In this document: piece after piece, positions 46,580 to 57,295 of the stretch | How positions within the stretch are numbered: the first letter of the stretch is position 1 | How the letters are laid out: each line of letters begins with the position of its first letter | NCBI GenBank assembly: GCA_003054695.1 | Contig: QAZA01000012.1 | Location: 62,001 to 126,000 of the forward strand | Direction: 5' to 3' | Length of the DNA stretch: 64,000 nucleotides | Source: Verrucomicrobia bacterium LW23 | GTDB lineage: Bacteria; Verrucomicrobiota; Verrucomicrobiia; Methylacidiphilales; UBA1321 | Notes under the pieces: generated by a model | The model's database searches: none | Told to the model about the DNA's origin: nothing | Seen by the model: the letters and a program-made list of their open reading frames with translations, nothing else | Position numbers and translations under genes: made by a program

Positions 46580-47326
46580 CTAGGCCTCGTACCGAAGCCG
46601 CAGCACGTTGCTGCCCGCGCGGTCGGGCAGATAAGCCGCCGCGCGCACCTGGCCGGCGCCGCCGGGTAAGGCAATCGGCGCCGAGTACAGGGCGGAGCCC
46701 GCGCCGCCGGGCCGGGGGAAAGTTCCGTCGACCGTGTACCAGATGGCCGCGCCGCCGGTGGCTTCAAGCTCCACGGCGGAGGCGGGGCCGGTGCCGGTGG
46801 GCGTGGCGCAGCGCGCTTCCGGGGCCAGGCCAAAGTCAACTTCCAGCGCGGCGTCGTAGATGACGAATCCGGGCCGGGCTCCGTCGGCCTCGCGCTCCAC
46901 GGGGGTGAGGGCGCGGCGGGCGGCGCTGAGAACGGCGCCGTAGCCGGGGCTCCACTGATGCAGCGTGTGCAGCACGGCCAGGGCAATGGCTTCGGCGCTT
47001 TGGCCGGTGCCGCCGGGGCCCATGTTAACCAGGGGGTACTCCACCACGCGCACGATGACTTCGGCGCTGAGGTAGGGGCCGGGAAGCGCGGCGTCGGCGC
47101 TGCGGGCGGAGGGCATCAGCACCATGCAGGCGGCACCGCTTTTGGGAGGCGGGCCGGAGTCCGCGGCAGGGGCCAGGCCCATCAGCGCGGTATCGATGTG
47201 CGAGCGGATGTGGACCGCTTCGCCTTCATCGCGCGGCCGCAGCAGGTACAGGGCAACATCGGCAAACGCGGCGCCGGCGCGGAGGCGGCCGAGGACGTCG
47301 GCCTGCAGGGTTTCCAGGGGGCTCAC
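46580..47326 (-). CDS. Tail-completion (gp37-like) protein with C-terminal CHB_HEX_C-type domain
   Basis: The 248-residue product starts like Mu gp37/DUF1834 tail-terminator proteins (MSPLETLQADVLGRLRAGAA, then EVIVRVVEYPLVNMGPGGTG). The C-terminal part (about 175-248) reads VELEATGGAAIWYTVDGTFP, then LPGGAGQVRAAAYLPDRAGS, the signature of the chitobiase/hexosaminidase C-terminal (FN3-associated) domain. A sugar- or surface-related add-on to a tail gene is unusual and suggests a host-binding role. First gene of the minus-strand run. Confidence 0.7.
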   Translation of the reverse strand: MSPLETLQADVLGRLRAGAAFADVALYLLRPRDEGEAVHIRSHIDTALMGLAPAADSGPPPKSGAACMVLMPSARSADAALPGPYLSAEVIVRVVEYPLVNMGPGGTGQSAEAIALAVLHTLHQWSPGYGAVLSAARRALTPVEREADGARPGFVIYDAALEVDFGLAPEARCATPTGTGPASAVELEATGGAAIWYTVDGTFPRPGGAGSALYSAPIALPGGAGQVRAAAYLPDRAGSNVLRLRYEA

Positions 47327-47521
47327 GCGCGCTCCCTTCGCCGCGGGGCGCCGTGGGGTGTTGAGGTGGCTAGGGCTGTGTCATTCATCGCCGCCCATCA
47401 AGCCACACTCCGCCCGCACCCACCACGGAGCCCCGTGCGCCCAGGGACGCGAAGGAGGGAAACGTGCGGATGCTGCGTACCTGAGGAGCTTTCCCACATA
47501 CTTGCGGAGATTCCATCCCCC

Positions 47522-47614
47522 CCTCCCCTTCCGCGCAATCCGTGTGATCCGTCGTTTAAGCTTCTGCTTTCAGATGGCTGGAGCTTTACGACGGATCACA
47601 CGGAAAGGGGAGGC
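47522..47614. repeat. Nonamer-type palindrome P4
   Basis: The left arm (cctccccttccg, cgcaatccg, tgtgatccgtcg) pairs with the right arm (cctcccctttccg and tgtgatccgtcg in arm orientation). The left arm carries an extra unit, cgcaatccg, so the arms differ by about one 9-bp unit. Confidence 0.75.
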
Positions 47615-47684
47615 AGGAGAATTAACGAAAGCGATTGGGGGGTATAGTCTCCAGAATTCATGTTTTACTATTCTATTCAGACAA

Positions 47685-47818
47685 TCTCCCCTTTGCGTCC
47701 ATAACGTCCTCTGCGCGAACTCAGTTCCACGTATCGCGACACCTGTTCGTTCGTCACTATCTTTAACCGATTTCGCGCAAAGGACGCTATGGACGCAAGG
47801 GTCGCAAAGGGGGGAGGG
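47685..47818. repeat. Nonamer-type palindrome P5
   Basis: The arms pair along ccctttgcg and tccatarcgtcctytgcgcg. The right arm has exactly one more 9-bp unit (acccttgcg in arm orientation). Within the arm, units read cgcaaagga, cgctatgga, cgcaagggt and cgcaaaggg. Confidence 0.8.
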
Positions 47819-48009
47819 GGCACAAGAAAAAGGAGTATCCTCTTCGACTCAGGAGAATCTCCACAATGCTCCGAAAGTGCGCCATTCATTATGGTGCGCC
47901 GATTAAACGCGCGATTGTATCCCGCCTTGGTATCCTCCCCGGTACACGCCGCGCGCTTCATCGCCCGCATTTTTACGCGACAACGCGTCAAACCGCATTA
48001 CGTTAGGGG

Positions 48010-48603
48010 ATGAGCCAGCTCTTCGCCGCCGCCGCGTCCGATTCCGATTCGCCCCGTTTTGCACCCTCCGCCACGCCGGTCCGCTCCATTGCCCCGCCTG
48101 CGGGCGATGCCGGGGAGCCGCCGGCCCTGCACTGGATGGCCGTGGCCGGGCTGGGCGCCGTTACGCTGGGCGCCTTTACGGCGGCGTGGGGGCTGCATCA
48201 GCTCAACTGGATTCGCCGCATGGATGGCGACGGGCGTCCGCTGATGCTCGGCGCGGCCGGCCTGGCCGTGCAGCTGGCTGTCATCGCCACCGCCATGGCA
48301 GGCCCGGAACTGGGAAACTCCGACTCCCTCTTCAGCGCGCTGAACGCCATGCGCGTGCTGATGCTCGCCGCAATTGCCGCGCAGCTAGCCTCCTTCTGGA
48401 TGGCCCGTGCCGCACTGATGCGCCGCGTCGATACCGCGCACCGCCTCACCACCGCCGCCCGCCTCGGCGCCGAGCGCCGCGATGTGTACGGCCTGGCAGC
48501 GCCCCTGCGCCTCAGCGCCGTGCTTACGCTGGTGGTGCCCGTACCCTACCTGCAGTATCATCTCAGCCAGATTGCCTCTGCCCGGCGAGACTCCGCACTG
48601 TAA
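48010..48603 (+). CDS. Multi-pass membrane protein, unknown
   Basis: The 197-residue product has a Ser/Ala/Pro-rich N-terminus (1-40) and about four hydrophobic helices: MAVAGLGAVTLGAFTAAWGL, GAAGLAVQLAVIATAMAGPE, NAMRVLMLAAIAAQLASFW, LSAVLTLVVPVPYLQYHLS. No family is recognised. An alpha/beta hydrolase gene follows 115 bp downstream on the same strand. Confidence 0.7.
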   Translation: MSQLFAAAASDSDSPRFAPSATPVRSIAPPAGDAGEPPALHWMAVAGLGAVTLGAFTAAWGLHQLNWIRRMDGDGRPLMLGAAGLAVQLAVIATAMAGPELGNSDSLFSALNAMRVLMLAAIAAQLASFWMARAALMRRVDTAHRLTTAARLGAERRDVYGLAAPLRLSAVLTLVVPVPYLQYHLSQIASARRDSAL

Positions 48604-48718
48604 AGGAAATGGAATCGCGCCGGCGGCATTGCGAGCCTCACGAGCACAGCCCGCGGCAATCAGTGCATCGCGTAAACCTTGTCGACCGGCGCAAAATAAG
48701 CAATGATGCCCGTGCCCT

Positions 48719-49813
48719 ATGTCCCAGCAACCGCCGCCAGCGCCGTCCCCCGCCACCTCTCCGGAAGGAGGCGTTACGCTCTGGCGGCGGATAAGCGAGG
48801 TGGCAATCCACGGGCCCGGGGAGATGCTCCTGGCCGCACTGCCCCTGCCGCCGCTGGCCCGCACCATCCTGCGCCCTATGCTTACTGCCTTGTGGATGGC
48901 CCTGCGCATTTATGTGCTTCTGGTTGTCATCCTGTGGTTTATCCAGGATAGCCTCCTCTATTTCCCGCGGCGATTCAGTCCGGATGAGGCGGAGCAATTG
49001 CTGAAGAACAACCACCTTACCCCGTACGTGCCGGCCTCGGCACCCGGCAAGGCGCGCGACGACCTCCGCAACGCAGCAGCCGGGTTCAACGATATTGCCT
49101 ACACGACCTCCGACGCGCCGGACCCGCACGCGCCCGGCACGCGTGGCACCATTATTGTAGCCCACGGCAACGGCGGCACCGCGCTGATGAGCGCCGGCTT
49201 TGCCGAAGCCCTGCAACCGCTCGGCTTCCGCGTCATCCTCTACGAGTACCCCGGCTACGGCACCAACCCCGGCACGCCCAGCGAGCGCGCCAACGTGGAG
49301 CCGCTGCGCAGCCTGGTGCGCGCCGCGGCGGCCGAGCACGCGGCGGCGGGGCGGGGCGGCGTGTATCTCTTTGGGCAATCGCTGGGCTGCGGCGTGGTGT
49401 GCTCCGCGCTCAGCGACACGACGCTGCCGGTGGCGGGCGTGATTCTGCTTCAGCCCTGGGACAGCCTGGGCGGCGTGGCGGCCGTGCAGTATCCCTTTCT
49501 GCCGGCGCGGCTTATGACCTGGGGCAAATACAACACCATCAAGCACTTGCCGGCGTTTCTGGACGCCAGCGCGGATCGCTCCGCCTCGCCGCCCGCCTCC
49601 CGCGTGCCGGTCGCCATCATCACCTGCGCGGACGACACCACCATCCCCCCGCACCTCAGCCGCCGCGTGTACGATGCCATCCCCGAGCCCAAACTATGGC
49701 TGCAATTTCCCAACGCCAACCACAATACCTGGCCCCACGACGCCCACGAGCCCTGGTGGAAGCAGGTAACCGACTTTGTAGCGCCGCCAGCGAAGGCTCC
49801 TGCCACGCCTTAA
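48719..49813 (+). CDS. Membrane-anchored alpha/beta hydrolase
   Basis: The 364-residue product has an N-terminal helix (LRIYVLLVVILWFIQDSLLY near residue 62) and an alpha/beta-hydrolase domain. VAHGNGGTALMS gives the oxyanion-hole loop, GQSLGCGV the nucleophile elbow (Ser in GxSxG), CADDTTIPP the Asp, and NHNTW the His. The FYFPRR-like YFPRRFSP after the helix resembles YqkD/BEM46-type serine hydrolases. Likely an esterase or thioesterase at the inner membrane; the substrate is unknown. Confidence 0.85.
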   Translation: MSQQPPPAPSPATSPEGGVTLWRRISEVAIHGPGEMLLAALPLPPLARTILRPMLTALWMALRIYVLLVVILWFIQDSLLYFPRRFSPDEAEQLLKNNHLTPYVPASAPGKARDDLRNAAAGFNDIAYTTSDAPDPHAPGTRGTIIVAHGNGGTALMSAGFAEALQPLGFRVILYEYPGYGTNPGTPSERANVEPLRSLVRAAAAEHAAAGRGGVYLFGQSLGCGVVCSALSDTTLPVAGVILLQPWDSLGGVAAVQYPFLPARLMTWGKYNTIKHLPAFLDASADRSASPPASRVPVAIITCADDTTIPPHLSRRVYDAIPEPKLWLQFPNANHNTWPHDAHEPWWKQVTDFVAPPAKAPATP

Positions 49814-50220
49814 GTCTGTTTAGCGCCGTTTAAGTATAGGCATATGCATCTCAACCGCGCCGAAGCGCTATAGGCGCGAAAGCCTATAGCCGAGGGGCGT
49901 AGGCCCTGGGTTAGAGGCTGTCGACACTTCGGCTGTCTGCGGTTCCCCCTGGCGATCTTTCCGTCCTTGGCGTTAAAAATCTGTTGGATTGTATGGCGAG
50001 GGGATTTTTAACGCCAAGGACGAAAAGATCGCCAAGACTGAGGAGGGAATAATTCGAATGTCGACAGCCTCTGAATCTAGATATCGCGTCGTGCAGAGAC
50101 GCAACAGCCTCTGCCTGGAGATGTTGCGTTCCTGCAGAACGCTACGGATTTCATTCTCACCGAGTGCTTACGACGTGAGCTGCAGGCTATCGCGCCTTTG
50201 GCGCTTCAGAGTCCCCGCCA
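49814..50220. other. Gene-free interval with palindrome P6
   Basis: No gene. It holds P6 (49911-50076) and a short stretch ahead of the solute-binding protein's stop codon, with no other recognisable feature. Confidence 0.6.
49911..50076. repeat. Nonamer-type palindrome P6
   Basis: Outer arms share agaggctgtcgaca and its inverse. Inner arms share ggcgatcttt and cgtccttggcgttaaaaatc. The right arm holds about one extra unit in a variable stretch. Units inside read acgccaagg, acgaaaaga and tcgccaaga. Confidence 0.75.
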
Positions 50221-51081
50221 TCAAAACACAAACGGAACTCCCTCTGCCGCAAAGGCTTTCTTTGCTTCGCCCAGGTATTTCTCGCCCAGCTTGTCAAAGC
50301 CGCCGTCGGCGCGGAACTGCTTCAGGAACGCGTTGACCTGGTCCTTAAGCTCCGTATTGCCCTGGCGCAGCCCCATGGCCCACGATTCCTCGCGGATCGG
50401 CTTGAGGATAGCGCGCGTGTTGGCTTTGTGGCGCTGCCAGTGCTGGAGGATGGCGATCTGGTCGTAGATGTATGCATCGGCGCGCCCCTGCAGCACGCTC
50501 ACCACGCAGGCGGCCTCCTCGTCCAGCACAATCACCTTCGCTTTGGGCAGGTGATCGCGCGCGTAAGTCTGGCTGGTGGTGGCGGAGCGTACGGCAACGG
50601 TAACCCCTTGCTGGTTAAGATCTTCCGCTTTAACCACCTTGCTGTTTTTGCCCACCAGCGCGCACAGCCCGGTGTTGAGATAGGTGTCGGAAAAATCGAT
50701 CGACTTGCGCCGCTCGTCTGTCGCCGTCATGGAGCTGAGGATAATGTCGATCTTCCCCGTCTTCAGCGCCGGAATCAGCCCGTCAAACGTCATGTTACGG
50801 ATCTCCACCGGCCGGTTCAGGAACTTGCCCAGCGCGTGCGCCATCTCCACGGACACGCCGGTCGGTTGCCCGCTCTTGTCCAGCATCTCAAACGGCGCAA
50901 ACGAGAGCTCCATGCCAAAGACAAGCGGCTTGCCGGGGGGCTTTTCCTCGGCCATTGCGTTGCCGCAAAGCAGGCATGCCAACAACACAAACCCTAGCAG
51001 CGCAAGAAGATATGCGGCAACGCAAAGAAACGCTCCGCGTACCGCACCGGCATGGCCGGGCGATTGCAATAAATGACTCAT
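50221..51081 (-). CDS. Periplasmic amino-acid-type solute-binding protein (SBP_bac_3)
   Basis: The 286-residue product has a signal region at 1-44 and then a cluster-3 binding fold. GMELSFAPFEMLDKSGQPTG, VSVEMAHALGKFLNRPVEIR, GLIPALKTGKIDIILSSMTA and TDERRKSIDFSDTYLNTG are typical of glutamine/polar-amino-acid binding proteins. No permease or ATPase gene is adjacent, so it is an orphan. I chose ATG 51081 over the longer frame because it starts just before the hydrophobic segment. Confidence 0.88.
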   Translation of the reverse strand: MSHLLQSPGHAGAVRGAFLCVAAYLLALLGFVLLACLLCGNAMAEEKPPGKPLVFGMELSFAPFEMLDKSGQPTGVSVEMAHALGKFLNRPVEIRNMTFDGLIPALKTGKIDIILSSMTATDERRKSIDFSDTYLNTGLCALVGKNSKVVKAEDLNQQGVTVAVRSATTSQTYARDHLPKAKVIVLDEEAACVVSVLQGRADAYIYDQIAILQHWQRHKANTRAILKPIREESWAMGLRQGNTELKDQVNAFLKQFRADGGFDKLGEKYLGEAKKAFAAEGVPFVF

Positions 51082-51220
51082 AGCGCCGGGACTGTACCTG
51101 TACAGAATGCGAGTGACGAGGCATTTCAGCACAGCGAGCGCTCTTTGTGCTTCCCTTCCGGTATCTCCACCATATTCACCACCTGGCCGCCGAGCAAGTG
51201 CTGGCAATCGGGATAATATC

Positions 51221-51580
51221 TCAGCTTTCCCTCCGTAAGATGGAGATGGCAGTTGGGGTATTGTACTCAAAGTCAGTGTCCCCGTCTTCATCAATAAGGC
51301 GGAAGACATGAAGCCCATACTCCGCACCTATGCTTGCGCATCCGGGACACCAGATCGCAACATTGGTTATCTCCCCATCCTTCCTGCGAAAGATAAAAGG
51401 CAGATCCGATTCCCGCGAATCGATAGTGCCAAGGCCATACTGGCCGGATTGCCCGAGAGCTTCCTCTATTGCTTCGTCCATGGAGAGCCCTTCTCCAACG
51501 TAATGCTCTACCCGTTGCAAAAAGGGTTGAACTTCATCATCGTCAAGACCAAGTGCCTGCGCCAGTTCACGCGTTGTCAT
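51221..51580 (-). CDS. Hypothetical protein with CPGC motif
   Basis: The 119-residue product starts MTTRELAQALGLDDDEVQPF and has an acidic helical N-terminus, then IWCPGCASIGAEYG, a possible metal- or redox-active Cys pair, and an acidic end (DEDGDTDFEYNTPTAISILR). No family is recognised. I chose 51580 because the upstream frame overlaps the next gene. Confidence 0.6.
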   Translation of the reverse strand: MTTRELAQALGLDDDEVQPFLQRVEHYVGEGLSMDEAIEEALGQSGQYGLGTIDSRESDLPFIFRRKDGEITNVAIWCPGCASIGAEYGLHVFRLIDEDGDTDFEYNTPTAISILRRES

Positions 51581-51668
51581 GTATGGACTATACAGAAGAG
51601 GGAGAGAATTGCCTATGCAATCATCTCCCTTTCCTTCTACAGAAACTGGACGTGACAACCGCCCCGGC

Positions 51669-52010
51669 CTACTTGTCCTTCTTCTTGGGTTTGGGGGCAA
51701 TCTTTACGGACTCGGCCGCGGCGTCGGGGGTGGCGCCGGGTTTTACCATGACTTTCATGTCGGCCTTCAGGTCCTTGACGGTAAGCGCTTCGCCTTCGGC
51801 CCCAATGACTTTCGTCTTGTCATCCAGCTTAAAGGTCTTGTCGCCATCCTTTTTGTTGGAGACGGTGATCGACGTCTCGGAAACCGCCGACGCTTTGCCC
51901 TTAAAGCCATCGTAGCCCTTTTCGCCCTCCTTGGCTTGGGCGTTAGAGAAGCCGAGGCTGATGGTGATGAGAAACGCGGCAACGAGGCCGAGGATCGATT
52001 GGATTCGCAT
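51669..52010 (-). CDS. Small exported protein, DUF5666/OB-like
   Basis: The 113-residue product has a signal peptide (cut after SNAQA, residue 26). The mature part is a short beta-barrel-like domain: GKASAVSETSITVSNKKDGD, then TFKLDDKTKVIG and VKDLKADMKVMVKPG. The pattern resembles DUF5666-type periplasmic domains. The C-terminus is Lys-rich (PKPKKKDK). Function is unknown. Confidence 0.75.
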   Translation of the reverse strand: MRIQSILGLVAAFLITISLGFSNAQAKEGEKGYDGFKGKASAVSETSITVSNKKDGDKTFKLDDKTKVIGAEGEALTVKDLKADMKVMVKPGATPDAAAESVKIAPKPKKKDK

Positions 52011-52216
52011 GGTGATGTGGTTGGTTTTCAGGAGCTTCGCGGGCCGCGTTTAGAAGGCGGCACTCTGTATTAAACTCTGTAGCGCCGGTTTAGTTGCTAT
52101 CCATCACACTTTTTGCGAATTTAAGTGCCAGGCAAGCGGGGGGCGGGGGGAGCCGACGACGCCGCGCCGGCTTCCCACACAAGCGCCACACAAGCGCCCC
52201 CGTCCCCTGCCTGCGC

Positions 52217-53806
52217 TCAGGCCTTCACCTTCTTCTTCACCTCCACGATTTGCGGGACGCCGTCCACAATCTCGATGGGCTGGAAGAGGATGCTGGGCTC
52301 GCCGATTTTATGCAGCGCGAGGGACTTACCGAACAGCGCATCCTCCACGGCGTAAGGCACATCCGCAAGGTTAAGCTGCGTGCGGATGGCCGCGGCGGTG
52401 CCGGGCAGCACGGGGCTGATGAGCACTGTGATGCGCCGCACCGTCTCGGCCAGGTGGGCCAGAATCAGGTCCACGCGGCCGGCCGCCGCCGGGTCCTTGG
52501 CCAGCTTAAAGGGCTGCGTCTCCTCGATATAGAGGTTGCCGGCCTGCACCAGCTTCCACGCCTCCTGCAGCGCGGTGCTCACCTGGTAGTTGTCCAGCGC
52601 GGCGCGCCAGCCGTCCACGGCTTCGTTGTTGCGCAGGGGCACCTCCTGCACGCCGACAGTCGCCGTATCATACACGGGCACAACGCCTTCGCGATACCGA
52701 TTGATCATCGACACCACGCGGTTAACGAGGTTGCCCAGTTGATTGCGCAGCTCGCTGTTGTACAGGTCCACAAAGCGCTGGTCGGAGAAATCGGCGTCCT
52801 GGCCAATCACCATTTCACGCGTCACAAAAAAGCGGAAGGTATCGGCGCCAAAGGCGGAGATGTACGCTTTGGGGTCCACCACGTTGCCCTTGCTTTTGCT
52901 CATTTTGGCGCCGGAGTTAAGCCACCACCCATGCACCAGCAGAGTGCGCGGCAGCGGCAGCCCCAGAGCATGCAGCATAATCGGCCAGTACACGCCGTGC
53001 GGCGGCACCAGGATGTCCTTGCCGATGACGTGCACGTCGGCCGGCCAGTAGTCGAACGGCTGACCGTTGGCGTCCGTGCCGCGGGCAAACGAGACGTAGT
53101 TGACGAGCGCATCGAACCACACGTAGGTGACGTACTGCTCGTCGAACGGCAGCGGGATGCCCCACTCCAGACGGGCGCGGGGGCGGGAGATGCAGAGGTC
53201 CGGCAGCGGCTGCTCCAGCGCGTTCAGCACGTCGCGGCGGCGAAAGGCGGGAAGGATAAACTCCTCGTGATCAAGCACATACTGCTTCAGCCACTCCTGG
53301 TACCGGGAGAGGCGGAAGTAATAATTGGGCTCTTTAAAGGGCACCACTTCGCCAAAAATCTCCGGCCACTCGCCGTCCACCTTGTCCTTTTCCGTCACAA
53401 ACTGCTCCTGGCGCACGGAGTAGAAGCCTTCGTACTCCTGCAGGTAAATCTCGCCCTTATCGTACAGCTGTTGCAAGAAGCTGCGCACCACAGCTTTATG
53501 ATGCGGATCGGTGGTGCGCACCCAGCGGTCGTAGCCAATGCCCACGCTGTCCGCCAGCGCGCGGAAATCGGCCTGCACACGATCGCAAAACTGTTGCGGC
53601 GCAACGCCTTCCTTCTGCGCGGACTGCTGGACCTTTTGCCCATGCTCATCCACCCCGGTAAGGAAGAAAACGCGCCGGCCGGAAAGCCGCTTATAGCGCG
53701 CAATCACATCCGCGAGAATCTTCTCATAAGCATGCCCCAGGTGCGGCTGGCCGTTCACGTAATCGATGGCTGTGGTGATGAGAAATGATGGTGTTTCGAG
53801 AGGCAT
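52217..53806 (-). CDS. metG: Methionine-tRNA ligase
   Basis: Charges tRNA-Met. HIGH appears as HLGH (22-25) and KMSKS is present near 300. The Rossmann core carries VDEHGQKV and WFDALVNYVSFARG. The length (529 residues) matches the short form, without the C-terminal tRNA-binding domain of E. coli MetG. I chose ATG 53806 (MPLETPSFLITTAIDYVNG) because the 53905 frame adds a hydrophobic leader that is not homologous. Confidence 0.95.
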   Translation of the reverse strand: MPLETPSFLITTAIDYVNGQPHLGHAYEKILADVIARYKRLSGRRVFFLTGVDEHGQKVQQSAQKEGVAPQQFCDRVQADFRALADSVGIGYDRWVRTTDPHHKAVVRSFLQQLYDKGEIYLQEYEGFYSVRQEQFVTEKDKVDGEWPEIFGEVVPFKEPNYYFRLSRYQEWLKQYVLDHEEFILPAFRRRDVLNALEQPLPDLCISRPRARLEWGIPLPFDEQYVTYVWFDALVNYVSFARGTDANGQPFDYWPADVHVIGKDILVPPHGVYWPIMLHALGLPLPRTLLVHGWWLNSGAKMSKSKGNVVDPKAYISAFGADTFRFFVTREMVIGQDADFSDQRFVDLYNSELRNQLGNLVNRVVSMINRYREGVVPVYDTATVGVQEVPLRNNEAVDGWRAALDNYQVSTALQEAWKLVQAGNLYIEETQPFKLAKDPAAAGRVDLILAHLAETVRRITVLISPVLPGTAAAIRTQLNLADVPYAVEDALFGKSLALHKIGEPSILFQPIEIVDGVPQIVEVKKKVKA

Positions 53807-55854
<2,048 letters not shown>

Positions 55855-55875
55855 GGCTGATTGAGACCTGTAAAC

Positions 55876-55908
55876 GGCCGCGAATCCTATATTCGCGGCC
55901 CTTTTTTT
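55876..55908 (+). terminator. Intrinsic terminator of purA
   Basis: The perfect 10-bp stem ggccgcgaat/attcgcggcc, with loop cctat, is followed by c and seven T. It is 22 bp after the purA stop and is the clearest intrinsic terminator in the window. Confidence 0.9.
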
Positions 55909-56032
55909 GTGGCGGGCACGCCACCCCAAGAAGTTCCCTAGGGACACTGGAGCACCTCACCCCCAGTTTTGCGACTACTTCTATTGCAAGTGCGCAGATT
56001 TTGTGCGTAGATTTACCATAAAGCCCATTTTT

Positions 56033-57295
56033 ATGCTAATCTCGTTCACGGTTCGCAATTTCTTGTCTATCAGAGATCTCCAAACCCTGAATCTGGAGGC
56101 GAGAACAGATGACCATCTCGAATGGAGCAATGTCATACAGAACGGAAAGCATCGCTTGGTAAAATCGGTCGCCCTGTTCGGGCCAAACGCTTCCGGAAAA
56201 TCGAATCTCCTGGACGCCTTGTTGTGGTTTAGGTTCCTCGTGGTAACGTCATCCAGAGATTCGCAGGCAAAAGACCTAATCCCTGTACACCCGTTTGCGT
56301 TCTCCACAGAGACGGAAGCGTCTCCTTCCTACGCCGAAATTGAGTTTATCCAGAATGAAATGGTTTATCGTTACGGATTTCAAGTAACGGCTGAGAAGGT
56401 TATATCGGAATGGCTGTATCGAAAGAGATCCTCAGCAAGGGAAGCTAAGCTTTTTACCAGGAGCGAGCAGGAGATTCACGTTTCTGGGTGGTTAAAAGAG
56501 GCCAAGGGACTGGAAAAGCACACCCGCGAGAACTCCCTATTTCTCTCTGTATGTTCCCAGCTCAATGTTCCTGAGGCAAAAAGCATCATGGAATGGATGC
56601 AGCAACTCCGTTATATTTCTGGCTTGGCTGAACAGAGATACTTTAGGTTCACAGCTAAAGAGTTTCAAAGGGAATCTAAAAACACGCTTTTGGCCGACAT
56701 CGCGAGGATCGCTGATCCCACCATTGTTTCAATACGAAGTGAAATAGAAGAGCCTGATATGGAAACTCGGCTTCAGAAGGCCGATCTGCTAGCAGCCAAA
56801 AGCCCACGAGCAGAGATCAAGGTCACGAGACAAAAGTACGATGCAAACGGAGAAGCTGCAGGATCCGTCGAGTTTGATCTTAAGGAAGATGAAAGCCAAG
56901 GGACACGGAAATTCATCGCGCTCTGCGGCCCGATTGTCCAAACTCTTGAGGAGGGGCTTGTTCTCATCGTGGATGAAATGGAAGCGAGACTTCATCCAAA
57001 ATTAACGCAAGCCATCGTGGATTTGTTCCATAGCTCTACAAATACAAAGAACGCTCAACTTATCTTTGCTACCCACGATGTGACATTGCTTGACCCAGAC
57101 CGATTTAGACGCGATCAAATCTGGTTTTGTGAGAAGGATGCGAAAGGAGGTACGGATGTTTTCCAGCTAGCGGAGTTCGATAGTGATCTGGTCAGGCCGA
57201 CATCAAAGTTTGGCAAGCAATATATGCTTGGCATTTTTGGTGCTGTGCCCGAGCTTTTGCACCTTGAGGAGGCTGTGTCTAATGCAAAGAAATAA
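56033..57295 (+). CDS. RloA-like AAA ATPase
   Basis: The 420-residue product belongs to the OLD/RecF-type ABC-ATPase branch (AAA_15/21). Walker A is GPNASGKS (50-57), Walker B is LVLIVDEMEARLHP (near 312), and the H-loop is FATHDVTLL (near 345). It starts MLISFTVRNFLSIRDLQTL, typical for RloA. It overlaps the RloB-like gene by 14 bp. The pair is visibly AT-richer than the flanks, which suggests acquisition. RloAB-type pairs are linked to restriction or anti-phage loci in other bacteria. Confidence 0.85.
   Translation: MLISFTVRNFLSIRDLQTLNLEARTDDHLEWSNVIQNGKHRLVKSVALFGPNASGKSNLLDALLWFRFLVVTSSRDSQAKDLIPVHPFAFSTETEASPSYAEIEFIQNEMVYRYGFQVTAEKVISEWLYRKRSSAREAKLFTRSEQEIHVSGWLKEAKGLEKHTRENSLFLSVCSQLNVPEAKSIMEWMQQLRYISGLAEQRYFRFTAKEFQRESKNTLLADIARIADPTIVSIRSEIEEPDMETRLQKADLLAAKSPRAEIKVTRQKYDANGEAAGSVEFDLKEDESQGTRKFIALCGPIVQTLEEGLVLIVDEMEARLHPKLTQAIVDLFHSSTNTKNAQLIFATHDVTLLDPDRFRRDQIWFCEKDAKGGTDVFQLAEFDSDLVRPTSKFGKQYMLGIFGAVPELLHLEEAVSNAKK
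57266..57272 (+). promoter_or_regulatory. Ribosome-binding site for the RloB-like gene
   Basis: GAGGAGG lies 9 bp before the ATG at 57282, inside the end of the ATPase gene. It fixes the start and supports translational coupling. Confidence 0.65.

Larger units (their letters stand above)
37175..47326. mobile_element. Reduced Mu-like prophage head and packaging module
   Basis: Plus-strand portal, holin candidate, lysozyme and terminase genes meet minus-strand tail-completion, tail, protease, decoration and capsid genes. I see no transposase, integrase, repressor, tape measure, sheath, baseplate or fibre gene. The ends of the element are not defined; 37175 and 47326 are only the outer genes. 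Confidence 0.75.
47327..48009. other. Gene-free interval holding palindromes P4 and P5
   Basis: No gene of convincing codon use. It contains the two large palindromes described separately (47522-47614 and 47685-47818). The stretch 47327-47521 shows nothing else I can identify. Confidence 0.6.

Noticed and set aside
37175-47326. CRISPR array from the repeated hairpins
   Set aside because: Copies are irregularly spaced, vary in length and have no uniform spacers; no cas genes are present.
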